Source of the DNA: Mycolicibacterium litorale
GTDB lineage: Bacteria; Actinomycetota; Actinomycetes; Mycobacteriales; Mycobacteriaceae
NCBI GenBank assembly: GCA_002007745.1
Contig: CP019882.1
Span: forward strand, 4,960,001-5,024,000
Direction: 5' to 3'
DNA: 64,000 nt
In this document: in pieces, positions 34,319-42,706 of the stretch
Layout of the letters: each line of letters starts with the position of its first letter
Position numbering within the stretch: position 1 is the stretch's first letter
Program-made: the position numbers and the translations under genes
Notes under the pieces: generated by a model
Database searches by the model: none
What the model was told of the DNA's origin: nothing
The model's input: only the letters and a program-made list of their open reading frames with translations

Positions 34319-36139
34319 TTAAGCCAGCGAATCCAGCCACGCCTGGTGCAGCGCGGCGTACCGCCCCTCGCCCGCGCCGATCAGTTCCCCAGGCGGGCCG
34401 TCCTCCACGATGCGGCCGTGTTCGAGCACCAGCACCCGGTCGGCGATCTCGACCGTGGACAACCGGTGGGCGATGATCAACGCGGTCCGCTGCGCGAGCA
34501 CCGTTTGTAACGCCCGCTGCACCAGCCGTTCGCTGGGGATGTCGAGCGAGGAAGTCGCCTCGTCGAGGATCAGCACTGCCGGGTCGGCCAGGAAGGCCCG
34601 AGCGAACGCGATCAACTGCCGCTGACCCGCCGACAGCCGGCCGCCCCGTTTGGCGACATCGGTGTCATAGCCGTCGGGCAGCGCGGCGATGAACCCGTCG
34701 GCGCCCACCGCGGCCGCAGCGGCCCGCACCTCGGCGTCGGAGGCCGACGGCCTGCCGAAGCGGATGTTGTCGGCGACGGTGCCCGAGAACAGGAAGTTCT
34801 CCTGGGTCACCATCACGACGTGGCGACGCAGTTCGCTCTGCTCGACAGCCCGCAGATCGACACCGTCGAGGGTCACCGAACCCACCGTCGGGTCGTAGAA
34901 CCGGGCAATCAACTTGGCGATGGTGGTCTTGCCCGCCCCGGTGGTGCCGACCAACGCGACGGTCTGCCCGGCCGGCACGACCAGCGACAGGTCGGGCAGC
35001 ACCGGGCGGCCCGCCGTGTAGCTGAACTGCACGTCGCGGAAAGCGATTTCGCCGCGGACGTGGTCCAGCCGTACAGGGTCCGCCGGGTCGGCGATGGCCG
35101 GCTTCTGCGCCAGCACACCGGCGAGCTTTTCCAGCGCCGAAGAAGCGGACTGAAAGGTGTTGAAGAACTGGGAGATCTCCTGCATGGGTTCGAAGAACAT
35201 CCGCAGGTACAGCAGGAATGCCGCGAGCGTGCCGATGGTCATCTGACCGTGCAACACCCGGTTGCCCCCATAGAGCAGCACCACACCGGTGGTCAGGTTG
35301 CCGACCAGCTTCACCGTCGGCATGAAGATCGCCAGCAACCGGAACGTGCGCTCGTTGTCCTCGCGGTACCGGTCTGCGACGTCATCGAAGATCTGCTGGT
35401 TGCGCGGCTCGCGGCGGTAGGCCTGCACCGCCTTGATTCCGGTCATCGTCTCGACGAACTGCACGATCACCAGTGCGGCACTCTCGCGGACCTTGCGGTA
35501 GGTCTTGGCCGACTCGGCGGAGAACCACCACACCAGCGCGACCAGAATCGGGAAGGCCGCCAGGCACATCAGGCCGAGCCGCGCATCGAGGGCGACCAGC
35601 AGGATGGCGGTGCCGAACAGCGTGAGCACCGCGGTGATCAAGCTGTCGAAGCCGGTTTCCAGCATGTCCTGGATGGCCTCGACGTCGTTGGTGAGCCGGC
35701 TGACCACCCGCCCGGAGGTGTAGCGGTCGTGGAAGGCGACATCGAGGCGCTGGAAGTGCCGGAACACCCGGCGGCGCACCTCGAGCAGCACCCGCTGTCC
35801 GATCCGCCCGGAGCGGTTGAGGAAGAACATCCGGCTGATGGCCTGCACGGCGACCACACCGCACAGGACGCAGACCACCACGACCAACTCCCGGGCCGGG
35901 CCGCCGGCCAGCAGGGGCGGTATCGCATGGTCGATGCCACGCTGCACGAGTATCGGAACCGACAGGCGCGCAGCGTTTTCCACGATCACCACCAGCGCCA
36001 GCAGCGCGACTGTCCACCGGAACGGCCGCAGCAGGGAGCCCAGCAGCGCACGCGCTTCGCGACGGCGCGGTTCGGCCTCGTCGATCGGCAGGTCATCGGG
36101 CTCCTCGTCGAGCCGGCCGCGCCATTCGGTACTGGTCAT
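34319..36139 (-). CDS. ABC transporter, fused permease/ATPase (subunit with canonical ATPase site)
   Basis: Of about 606 residues, six helices (about 40-330) precede an ATPase domain with Walker A VGTTGAGKTTIAK, signature RLSAGQRQL, Walker B VLILDEATSSLD and H-loop IIAHRLSTVE. It resembles the Rv1272c/Rv1273c-type half-transporters. The catalytic Glu after Walker B is present. ATG 36139 overlaps the stop of the next half-transporter by 4 bp (ATGA), so the two are coupled and probably form a heterodimer. Longer in-frame extensions read through that neighbour. Confidence 0.9.
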   Translation of the reverse strand: MTSTEWRGRLDEEPDDLPIDEAEPRRREARALLGSLLRPFRWTVALLALVVIVENAARLSVPILVQRGIDHAIPPLLAGGPARELVVVVCVLCGVVAVQAISRMFFLNRSGRIGQRVLLEVRRRVFRHFQRLDVAFHDRYTSGRVVSRLTNDVEAIQDMLETGFDSLITAVLTLFGTAILLVALDARLGLMCLAAFPILVALVWWFSAESAKTYRKVRESAALVIVQFVETMTGIKAVQAYRREPRNQQIFDDVADRYREDNERTFRLLAIFMPTVKLVGNLTTGVVLLYGGNRVLHGQMTIGTLAAFLLYLRMFFEPMQEISQFFNTFQSASSALEKLAGVLAQKPAIADPADPVRLDHVRGEIAFRDVQFSYTAGRPVLPDLSLVVPAGQTVALVGTTGAGKTTIAKLIARFYDPTVGSVTLDGVDLRAVEQSELRRHVVMVTQENFLFSGTVADNIRFGRPSASDAEVRAAAAAVGADGFIAALPDGYDTDVAKRGGRLSAGQRQLIAFARAFLADPAVLILDEATSSLDIPSERLVQRALQTVLAQRTALIIAHRLSTVEIADRVLVLEHGRIVEDGPPGELIGAGEGRYAALHQAWLDSLA

Positions 36140-38100
36140 CGCCGCCGCCTCTCCGACGCCGCGTAGTCGGCCGGGCCCCGGGTGGCGTCGCGTTGCTCGC
36201 ACGCCTCTTCGTAGGCGTGATCCAGCCGCGTGCGCTCGTCGTCGTCCTCCCAGACGGGTCGCGGCGCACACCCGTCGTCGAACTCCTCGTCGGCGGCCAG
36301 CAGATACCGGTAGCGCGGCACGGTGGCCAGCAACTGGGCATGCGTGCCGATGTGGGTGATGGTGCCGGCCCCGTCAACCCGGTCGAGCAGCGCCACCTTG
36401 TCGGCCAGCAGGACCGTCGAGGCGCGGTGCGCCACGATCACCGCGGTCACCCCGCCGAGCACCCGGCGCAACGCAGCGGTGACCACCGCCTCGGTGTGCA
36501 CGTCGAGTGCGGACAGCGTGTCGTCGAGCACCAGGATGCGGGGCTCGGCCAGGATGGCGCGGGCCAGCGAGAGCCGCTGCCGCTGACCACCCGACAGGCT
36601 CATGCCCTGCTCACCGATGCGGGTCTGCAATCCGTAGGGAAGGTCGTAGACGAATTCCGCCGCGGCGATCTCGATGGCCTCACGCAGTTCGTCGTCCCGG
36701 GCATCGGGGCGACCCAGCCGCAGGTTCTCGGCGACCGACATCGAGAACAGCGTCGGATCCTCGAACGCCGTGGCCACGGTCTGTCGCAGGTTAGCCAGCG
36801 GCAGATCCCGGATATCGGTGCCGTCGACGCGGATGGCTCCCTCGGTCACGTCGTAGAGCCGCGGCAACAGAGCGGCCAGCACCGACTTGCCGGAGCCGGT
36901 GGCGCCCACCAGCGCCAGGGTCTCACCCGGATCGACGGTGACGCTCACGTGCCGCAGCGCCCAGTCGCCCGATTCCGGGCCGACGCCGTCGTCCCGGGTC
37001 GTCACGGGGAAGCGGAAACCGACGTCGAGCAGTTCCAGTCGTCCGCCACGCGGCAGCACGTCCCGGGGGCCGTCGGTGATCTCGCGGGGCGCATCGAAAA
37101 TCTCGGCGATCCGGTTGGCAGCGGTCATCGACTCCTGGGTCATCGAAAGCAGGAATCCCAGCGAGGCGATGGGCCACACCAACGAGAGCATCATCGTGAT
37201 GAAGGCGACCAGCGTGCCCAGGGTGACCAGGCCGTGTCCGGCGGCATAGGCACCGAACCCGAGGACCACGATCAGCGTGAGGTTCGGGATCACCTCGAGC
37301 AGCGTCCAGAACTTCGCCGACACCCCCACTTTCTGGATCTGGGTGTCGTAGAGCATGCCGGCCTGCTCGTCGAAGCGATCGAACACGTAGTCCTCACGGC
37401 CGAACGACTTGACCGCGCGCAGCCCCAGCGCCGATTCCTCGACGTGGGTGGCGACGTGGCCGGCCTGGTCCTGCGCCTGGCGGGACAGCCGGGTGAACGT
37501 GCGCTCGAAGTGCAGCACGGTCAGGGTGATCGGCACGATCGACACCAAGACCACGACGCCCAGCGGCCAGTACATCGCCAGCAGAATGATCGTGACGACG
37601 GTGATCTGCAGGACGTTGAGGATCAAGAACACCAGGCCGAACGACAGCAGCCGTCGAATGGTGTTCAGGTCGTTCATGATTCGCGACAGCAGCTGGCCCG
37701 ACTGCCAGCGGCCGTGAAACGACATCGGCAGGATCTGCAGCCGGGCGTACAAGTCCTTGCGGATATCGGCTTCGACCCCCATCGTCGCGCGGGCCACCAG
37801 CCACCGACGGATGAACCACAGCACCGCTTCGGAGACTCCCACGGCCATCGCCGCCGCTCCCACCAGCCACAGCCCGCGCTGGTCCTGATGGCGCACCGGA
37901 CCGTCGATCACGGCCTTGGTCATCAACGGGATCGCGACGGTGGCGACCAGGCTGGTGATGGCGACAATGAACATCGCGATCCAGCGCGTCCGGTACGGCA
38001 TCAGGTAGGGCAGCAGCCTGAGCAGATCCGAGGCACCACGCGGATTGAGGCGCGGCGGGGCGATGGCCGGTTCCGGGCGCACGCCCGGCGCTGCAGTCAT
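36136..38100 (-). CDS. ABC transporter, fused permease/ATPase (subunit with degenerate Walker B)
   Basis: A half-transporter of about 654 residues: six helices with DLLRLLPYLMPYRTRW at the first, then Walker A VGATGSGKSVLAALLP, signature MSLSGGQRQRLS and Walker B ILVLDDTLSALD. Here Asp replaces the catalytic Glu, the mark of the inactive site in heterodimeric ABC proteins. A charged C-terminal tail (FDDGCAPRPVWEDDDERT) follows. ATG 38100 (MTAAPGVRPEP) is chosen; ATG 38119 or a GTG near 38139 would add residues. It is divergent from prrA across 235 bp. Confidence 0.9.
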   Translation of the reverse strand: MTAAPGVRPEPAIAPPRLNPRGASDLLRLLPYLMPYRTRWIAMFIVAITSLVATVAIPLMTKAVIDGPVRHQDQRGLWLVGAAAMAVGVSEAVLWFIRRWLVARATMGVEADIRKDLYARLQILPMSFHGRWQSGQLLSRIMNDLNTIRRLLSFGLVFLILNVLQITVVTIILLAMYWPLGVVVLVSIVPITLTVLHFERTFTRLSRQAQDQAGHVATHVEESALGLRAVKSFGREDYVFDRFDEQAGMLYDTQIQKVGVSAKFWTLLEVIPNLTLIVVLGFGAYAAGHGLVTLGTLVAFITMMLSLVWPIASLGFLLSMTQESMTAANRIAEIFDAPREITDGPRDVLPRGGRLELLDVGFRFPVTTRDDGVGPESGDWALRHVSVTVDPGETLALVGATGSGKSVLAALLPRLYDVTEGAIRVDGTDIRDLPLANLRQTVATAFEDPTLFSMSVAENLRLGRPDARDDELREAIEIAAAEFVYDLPYGLQTRIGEQGMSLSGGQRQRLSLARAILAEPRILVLDDTLSALDVHTEAVVTAALRRVLGGVTAVIVAHRASTVLLADKVALLDRVDGAGTITHIGTHAQLLATVPRYRYLLAADEEFDDGCAPRPVWEDDDERTRLDHAYEEACEQRDATRGPADYAASERRRR

Positions 38101-38246
38101 CTCGTCCACCCCGTCAACCATTCCCTCGCCATCGACCACCGCTCGCCAAAGATATGCGGCACATCCGACAGGACACCGCGGTCGACCCCCGGATCGATGA
38201 TCGCACGCCGGGCAATCGGTTATCCGCCGCGATATCCCTACGCTAG

Positions 38247-38268
38247 GACCTCAACAACGATTGAGGTC
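38247..38268. promoter_or_regulatory. Inverted repeat in the prrA upstream region
   Basis: GACCTCAA (38247-38254) and TTGAGGTC (38261-38268) form a perfect 8-bp inverted repeat with a 6-bp spacer, 68 bp before the prrA start. TACGCT just upstream (38239-38244) could be a -10 element, placing the repeat over the transcription start. It may be a site for PrrA autoregulation or for another regulator. Confidence 0.5.
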
Positions 38269-38335
38269 AAACCCTTCCGGCGCCACCGCCGTGTCTGCGG
38301 CGGCCTCCCACCTGTGGCGGCGTCGATCAGGCAAG

Positions 38336-39046
38336 ATGGTGCCCATGGACAGTAGTTCGGCCTCCCCCCGGGTGCTCGTGGTCGACGACGACCCCGACGT
38401 GCTCGCCTCGCTGGAGCGCGGGCTGCGACTGTCCGGATTCGAGGTGTCCACCGCCGTCGACGGAGCCGAAGCGCTCCGGTCGGCAACCGAGACCCGGCCG
38501 GACGCGATCGTGCTCGACATCAACATGCCCGTTCTCGACGGCGTCAGCGTGGTGACCGCGCTGCGCGCGATGGACAACGACGTGCCGGTCTGTGTGCTCT
38601 CGGCGCGCAGCTCGGTCGACGACCGGGTCGCCGGCCTCGAGGCCGGCGCCGACGACTACCTGGTCAAGCCGTTCGTCCTCGCCGAGTTGGTGGCCCGGGT
38701 CAAAGCACTGCTGCGCCGACGAGGCTCGACGGCCACGTTCTCCTCGGAGACCATCCAGGTCGGCCCCCTCGAGGTCGACATCCCCGGTCGGCGGGCCAGG
38801 GTCAACGGCGTCGACGTCGATCTGACCAAGCGCGAGTTCGACCTGCTCGCCGTGCTCGCCGAGCACAAGACCGCCGTGCTCAGCCGGGCGCAGCTGCTGG
38901 AACTGGTGTGGGGCTACGACTTCGCCGCCGACACCAACGTCGTCGATGTCTTCATCGGCTACCTGCGCCGCAAGCTCGAAGCCGGCGGCGCGCCCCGACT
39001 GCTGCACACCGTGCGCGGCGTCGGCTTCGTGCTGCGCACCCAGTAA
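38336..39046 (+). CDS. prrA: Response regulator PrrA (OmpR family)
   Basis: At 236 residues it has the same length as M. tuberculosis PrrA and is nearly identical in the receiver and DNA-binding parts (VLVVDDDPDVLASLERGL; AIVLDINMPVLDGVSV with the phospho-Asp; YLVKPFVLAELVARVKALL; WGYDFAADTNVVDVFIGYL). It is a winged-helix regulator, described as essential in M. tuberculosis and linked to early intracellular growth. ATG 38336 gives MVPMDSSS and matches the family length; ATG 38345 is an alternative. prrB starts 11 bp downstream. Confidence 0.95.
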   Translation: MVPMDSSSASPRVLVVDDDPDVLASLERGLRLSGFEVSTAVDGAEALRSATETRPDAIVLDINMPVLDGVSVVTALRAMDNDVPVCVLSARSSVDDRVAGLEAGADDYLVKPFVLAELVARVKALLRRRGSTATFSSETIQVGPLEVDIPGRRARVNGVDVDLTKREFDLLAVLAEHKTAVLSRAQLLELVWGYDFAADTNVVDVFIGYLRRKLEAGGAPRLLHTVRGVGFVLRTQ

Positions 39047-39057
39047 ACCGGCCCGTG

Positions 39058-40391
39058 ATGCTGTCGCGGATCTTCCGCCGCACCCCGTCGCTGCGCACCA
39101 GGGTGGCGTTCGCCACCGCCATCGGGGCGGCGATTGTGGTGACGATCGTGGGCACCATCGTCTGGGTCGGCATCACCAACGACCGGTTGGAGCGGCTGGA
39201 CCGACGGCTCGACGAGGCGGCGGGGTTCGCGGTGCCGTTCGTCCCGCGCGGACTGGACCAGATCCCCCGTCGCCCAACGACCAGGACGTGGTGATCACCG
39301 TTCGCCGGGGTGATCAGGTGCGCTCCAACTCCGATGTGGTCCTGCCCCGGCTGGACTCCGACTACGCGACCACCGAAGTCAACGGCGTCCCGTACCGGGT
39401 GCGCACCGTGGAGCTCTCCTACCCGGAGGCCACCACGCTGGAGGTGGGCGCCACCTATGACGACACCATCACCGACACCAACAACCTGCACCGGCGAGTC
39501 CTGATGATCTGCGCGTTCGCCATCGGCGCGGCCGGCCTGCTGGGCTGGTTGCTGGCCACCTTCGCAGTCCGGCCCTTCCGGCGGCTGGCCGCGCAGACCC
39601 GCCAGATCGAGGCCGGCGACAAGACACCGGACCTCGAGATCGGCGGCGCCACCGAGGCGGTGGAGATCGGCGAAGCACTCAAGGGTCTGCTCGAGCGGAT
39701 CTGGACCGAGCAGGACCGCACCAAGGCGGCACTGGCCTCGGCCCGTGATTTCGCCGCAGTGTCGGCCCACGAGTTGCGCACACCGCTGACCGCGATGCGG
39801 ACCAACCTCGAGGTGCTGGCCACCCTGGACATGACCGACGAGCAGCGCACGGAGGTCCTCGGCGATGTCGTGCGGACCCAGACTCGCATCGAGGCGACCC
39901 TCGGCGCGCTGGAACGGCTTGCCCAGGGCGAACTCTCGACTGAGGCCGACCAGGTGCCCGTCGACATCACCGAACTGCTGGACCGCGCCGCCCATGACGC
40001 GATGCGGGTTTACCCCGACCTCGAAGTGTCGCTCGTGCCGTCCCCGACCTGCATCATCGTCGGCCTGCCCGCCGGTCTGCGACTGGCGGTGGACAACGCG
40101 ATCGCCAATGCGGTCAAGCACGGTGGCGCCACGCGGGTCCAGCTCTCGGCGGTCAGTTCACGCGACGGCGTCGAGATCGCGGTCGACGACAACGGCACCG
40201 GGGTCCCGGTGGACGAACGCACCGCGGTCTTCGAGCGGTTCGCCCGCGGGTCGACGGCGTCACACTCCGGCTCCGGGCTCGGCCTTGCGCTGGTCGCGCA
40301 GCAGGCCGAATTACACGGCGGCACAGCCACGTTGGAAGACAGCGCACTTGGCGGGGCTCGGTTGGTGCTGCGGCTGCCGGCGCCCTGCTAG
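39058..40391 (+). pseudogene. prrB: Sensor histidine kinase PrrB, frameshifted in the sensor domain
   Basis: The frame from ATG 39058 gives LSRIFRRTPSLRTRV, a first membrane helix and EAAGFAVPFVPRGLDQIP, then runs out of phase to a stop at about 39294. The continuation SPNDQDVVITVRRGDQVRSN and everything after it (second helix about 150-172, HAMP, SAHELRTPLTAMRTNLEV with the phospho-His, NAIANAVKHGGATRV, GSGLGLALVAQQ) is intact in the next phase to 40391 and matches M. tuberculosis PrrB. One base missing from the C run 39264-39268 restores it. Because prrAB is reported essential in M. tuberculosis, an assembly error is likelier than a null mutation. Confidence 0.92.
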
Positions 40392-40424
40392 AGCCCGTCA
40401 GCGGCACAGCTGCTCGACCACGAC

Positions 40425-42290
40425 TCAGGTTTTGACCGCGATCTTGAAAATGAGCGTCCGCAGGGCACCGAAGGCGCCGTGTGCGCCGATGTAAAGCCGT
40501 TTCGTGTCGTAGCCGGCGACATCCTTCATCGTTTCCGCGCCGAAACGAGCGGGGAGCTGGCCATCGACGACGGTGACATCAGCGCCGAGCAGAACGTGCC
40601 TGATGGCGGCCCGCTCGACTCCGGTGGCGGTGGCCACGAGTTCCCCGATGGTGCGCTCCTGTCCGGTGGTGGGGACAGCGGCGCAGGTGACGCCGCGCTC
40701 GTCGAGATAGCCGTTGAGTTGGTCGAGGGTGGCGTCCGCGCCGACGACCAGGCTCAGGTTGCCGAGGTTGACGGCAATGTCGGTGTTTTCCCCCGCAGTG
40801 AGCGGAGCACGGGGATCGGGACTGATGCCACCTGTGAGGGCGCCGCGAACGGCGGCACCGAACGCGTCGAGTTCGGGCTCTGCCGCGGATCGCTCGGGCA
40901 GCATGATTCCAGGGTTGAGCAACCCCGCAGGGTCGAATGCCTTCTTGATCGAACGTTGGGCAGCAATCTCAACCGGGGTGAAGCGCCTCGTCATGAACTG
41001 GATCTTCTCGGTGCCGACGCCGTGCTCACCGGTGATGGTGCCGCCCAACGCCAGTGCAGCTTCGATGATCTCGTTGTTGGCGGCCTCCAGAGCAGACGGG
41101 GCCAACGGGTTGTCCTTGTCATAAAAAGTCGTGGGGTGCAGGTCACCGTCGCCGGCATGACCGCACACCGCGATGAACAACAGTCCGTCGCAATGGCGCG
41201 CGGCGGTGGCTTGAATCGCTTCCTGCATTTCCGGGATCCGATCACGTGGCACGGTGACGTCACCGATGAAGAAGCCCTTTCCACTCTGCACCACGGAGTT
41301 GGGCGCGTTGAGGCGGCCGTACCACAGAGCGGCGCGTGCCTTGTCCTCCTCGGCTATTCGGACCTCGGTCGCCCGTTCGCGCAGCACCCGTTCCACGATC
41401 TTCTGATCGTGGGCCACCTCCTGGGCCGTGCCGTCGACGTCGATGAGCACAATGGAATCGGCATCCAGCGGGTAGCCGGTGTCGTAGAACTGTTGCAAGC
41501 CAGCAATTCCCGACCGATCAAGCCACTCAACGGCGGCGGGTACCACACCGCTGGCGATGACCGCGGCGATGGTGTCGGCCCCTTCCCGGGCGGTGGCGAA
41601 CGCACCCATCAGACTGTGGGTGACTGCGGCGATCGGACGCAGCGCTACGGTCGCCTCGGTGATGATCCCCAGCGTCCCTTCCGATCCGATGACCACACCG
41701 AGCAGGTCGGGGCCGTCGTCATCGGCGCTGAGCCTGATCGTCGAACCGTCGGGGAGAACGACGACCACCGACAGAACGTGGTTGTAGGTGACCCCGTACT
41801 TCAATGCGTGCGGGCCACCGGCATTTTCGATGATGTTACCCCCCACCGTGGCCAGGTGCGCCGAGACCGGATCAGGTGAGAAGCACAGCCCGTGCGGCTC
41901 CAATGCCGCTTGCAGGTCGGAGTTGATGACACCGGGTTCCACTCGGGCACAATAATTCCCGGTATCGATCTCGAGGATTTGGTCAAGCCCGGAAAGGTCC
42001 AACAAGACCCTGCCCGCGGTCGGCATCATGCCGCCCGAGCAGTTGGACGCTCCGCCACGCGGCACGATCTCCACGTGGTGTTGGGCGGCGAGCCGCATGA
42101 TCGGTGCGATGTCGTCGCGACCATGGGGACGTAGCAGTAGGCCCGCTACTCCCCCGACGCCCCAGTAGTCGCGACCGCGCTCGGCGAGAACGGCTTGGTC
42201 GGTGGTCACATCTGCGTGGCTCGCGACGGCTTGGGCGAACTCATCGACGACAGTGACATCGCCGGAGTGTTGCGGAGTCTGAGTAGACAT
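40425..42290 (-). CDS. FAD-linked 2-hydroxyacid oxidase: GlcD-type domain fused to a GlcE-like half domain
   Basis: The 621-residue protein has a complete GlcD-type unit: FAD-binding PRGGASNCSGGMMPTAGRV and ATVGGNIIENAGGPHALKYG, then FAD-oxidase C with CGHAGDGDLHPTTFYD and GTITGEHGVGTEKIQF (about residues 425-445). From about 475 a second, shorter segment resembles part of GlcE (TIGELVATATG, ETMKDVAGYDTKRLY, GALRTLIFKIAVK). The fusion of GlcD with a truncated GlcE is unusual, and no GlcF iron-sulfur subunit is nearby. It would oxidise a 2-hydroxy acid to a 2-oxo acid, which would suit the decarboxylase two genes upstream. AAGGAA precedes ATG 42290. Confidence 0.87.
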   Translation of the reverse strand: MSTQTPQHSGDVTVVDEFAQAVASHADVTTDQAVLAERGRDYWGVGGVAGLLLRPHGRDDIAPIMRLAAQHHVEIVPRGGASNCSGGMMPTAGRVLLDLSGLDQILEIDTGNYCARVEPGVINSDLQAALEPHGLCFSPDPVSAHLATVGGNIIENAGGPHALKYGVTYNHVLSVVVVLPDGSTIRLSADDDGPDLLGVVIGSEGTLGIITEATVALRPIAAVTHSLMGAFATAREGADTIAAVIASGVVPAAVEWLDRSGIAGLQQFYDTGYPLDADSIVLIDVDGTAQEVAHDQKIVERVLRERATEVRIAEEDKARAALWYGRLNAPNSVVQSGKGFFIGDVTVPRDRIPEMQEAIQATAARHCDGLLFIAVCGHAGDGDLHPTTFYDKDNPLAPSALEAANNEIIEAALALGGTITGEHGVGTEKIQFMTRRFTPVEIAAQRSIKKAFDPAGLLNPGIMLPERSAAEPELDAFGAAVRGALTGGISPDPRAPLTAGENTDIAVNLGNLSLVVGADATLDQLNGYLDERGVTCAAVPTTGQERTIGELVATATGVERAAIRHVLLGADVTVVDGQLPARFGAETMKDVAGYDTKRLYIGAHGAFGALRTLIFKIAVKT

Positions 42291-42295
42291 ATCGG

Positions 42296-42703
42296 TCAGG
42301 TTCCTTCTGTCTGTTCGCGTAACCAGGCTTCCTCTTCCCCCGGGGCAGGTAACACGCGCCCGCCCTCGATGGCGAAATGCGCCGGGCTGTTCTGGATGAC
42401 GACCAGAACCCGCTTGGCCGGGATGCCGGTCACCCGGGTGGCGGCTGCGGCGATTTCGGCAACCAGTTGGCTGCTTTGCGCTTCGGGATGCCCGGTGCGG
42501 ACCCACCCATTGATGAGAAGCGGTTGTGCGGGTTGCCCATCGGTGTAAACATCGTCGGGGGCAAGTTCGTGGAACACGACGTTGACATAGGTGCCGGGAA
42601 CGTGATTGATCATGGAATGAATCCTGGTCAGCTCGCCGGCCAGGCTGGCTTTCGTTTCTGGGCTCAGCATCGACTGCACGGTCGTGCACGTGTAGACGGG
42701 CAT
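42296..42703 (-). CDS. Tautomerase-superfamily protein (cis-CaaD/MSAD-like)
   Basis: After loss of the initiator Met, the 134-residue protein begins with Pro (PVYTCTTVQSML), the catalytic base of the tautomerase superfamily. It has EIAAAATRVTGIPAKRVLVV near residues 83-102. A His at position 28 (counting Pro as 1) sits where cis-3-chloroacrylate dehalogenase has His28, but the arginine pair is not clearly conserved. It may tautomerise or hydrate a 2-oxo acid. It lies between the decarboxylase and the oxidase, 3 and 5 bp apart, in one operon. Confidence 0.8.
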   Translation of the reverse strand: MPVYTCTTVQSMLSPETKASLAGELTRIHSMINHVPGTYVNVVFHELAPDDVYTDGQPAQPLLINGWVRTGHPEAQSSQLVAEIAAAATRVTGIPAKRVLVVIQNSPAHFAIEGGRVLPAPGEEEAWLREQTEGT

Positions 42704-42706
42704 CCC

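Noticed and set aside
36193..38355. Plus-strand open frame of about 720 codons opposite an ABC transporter
   Set aside because: Antisense shadow with no domain; the minus-strand gene has all ABC motifs.
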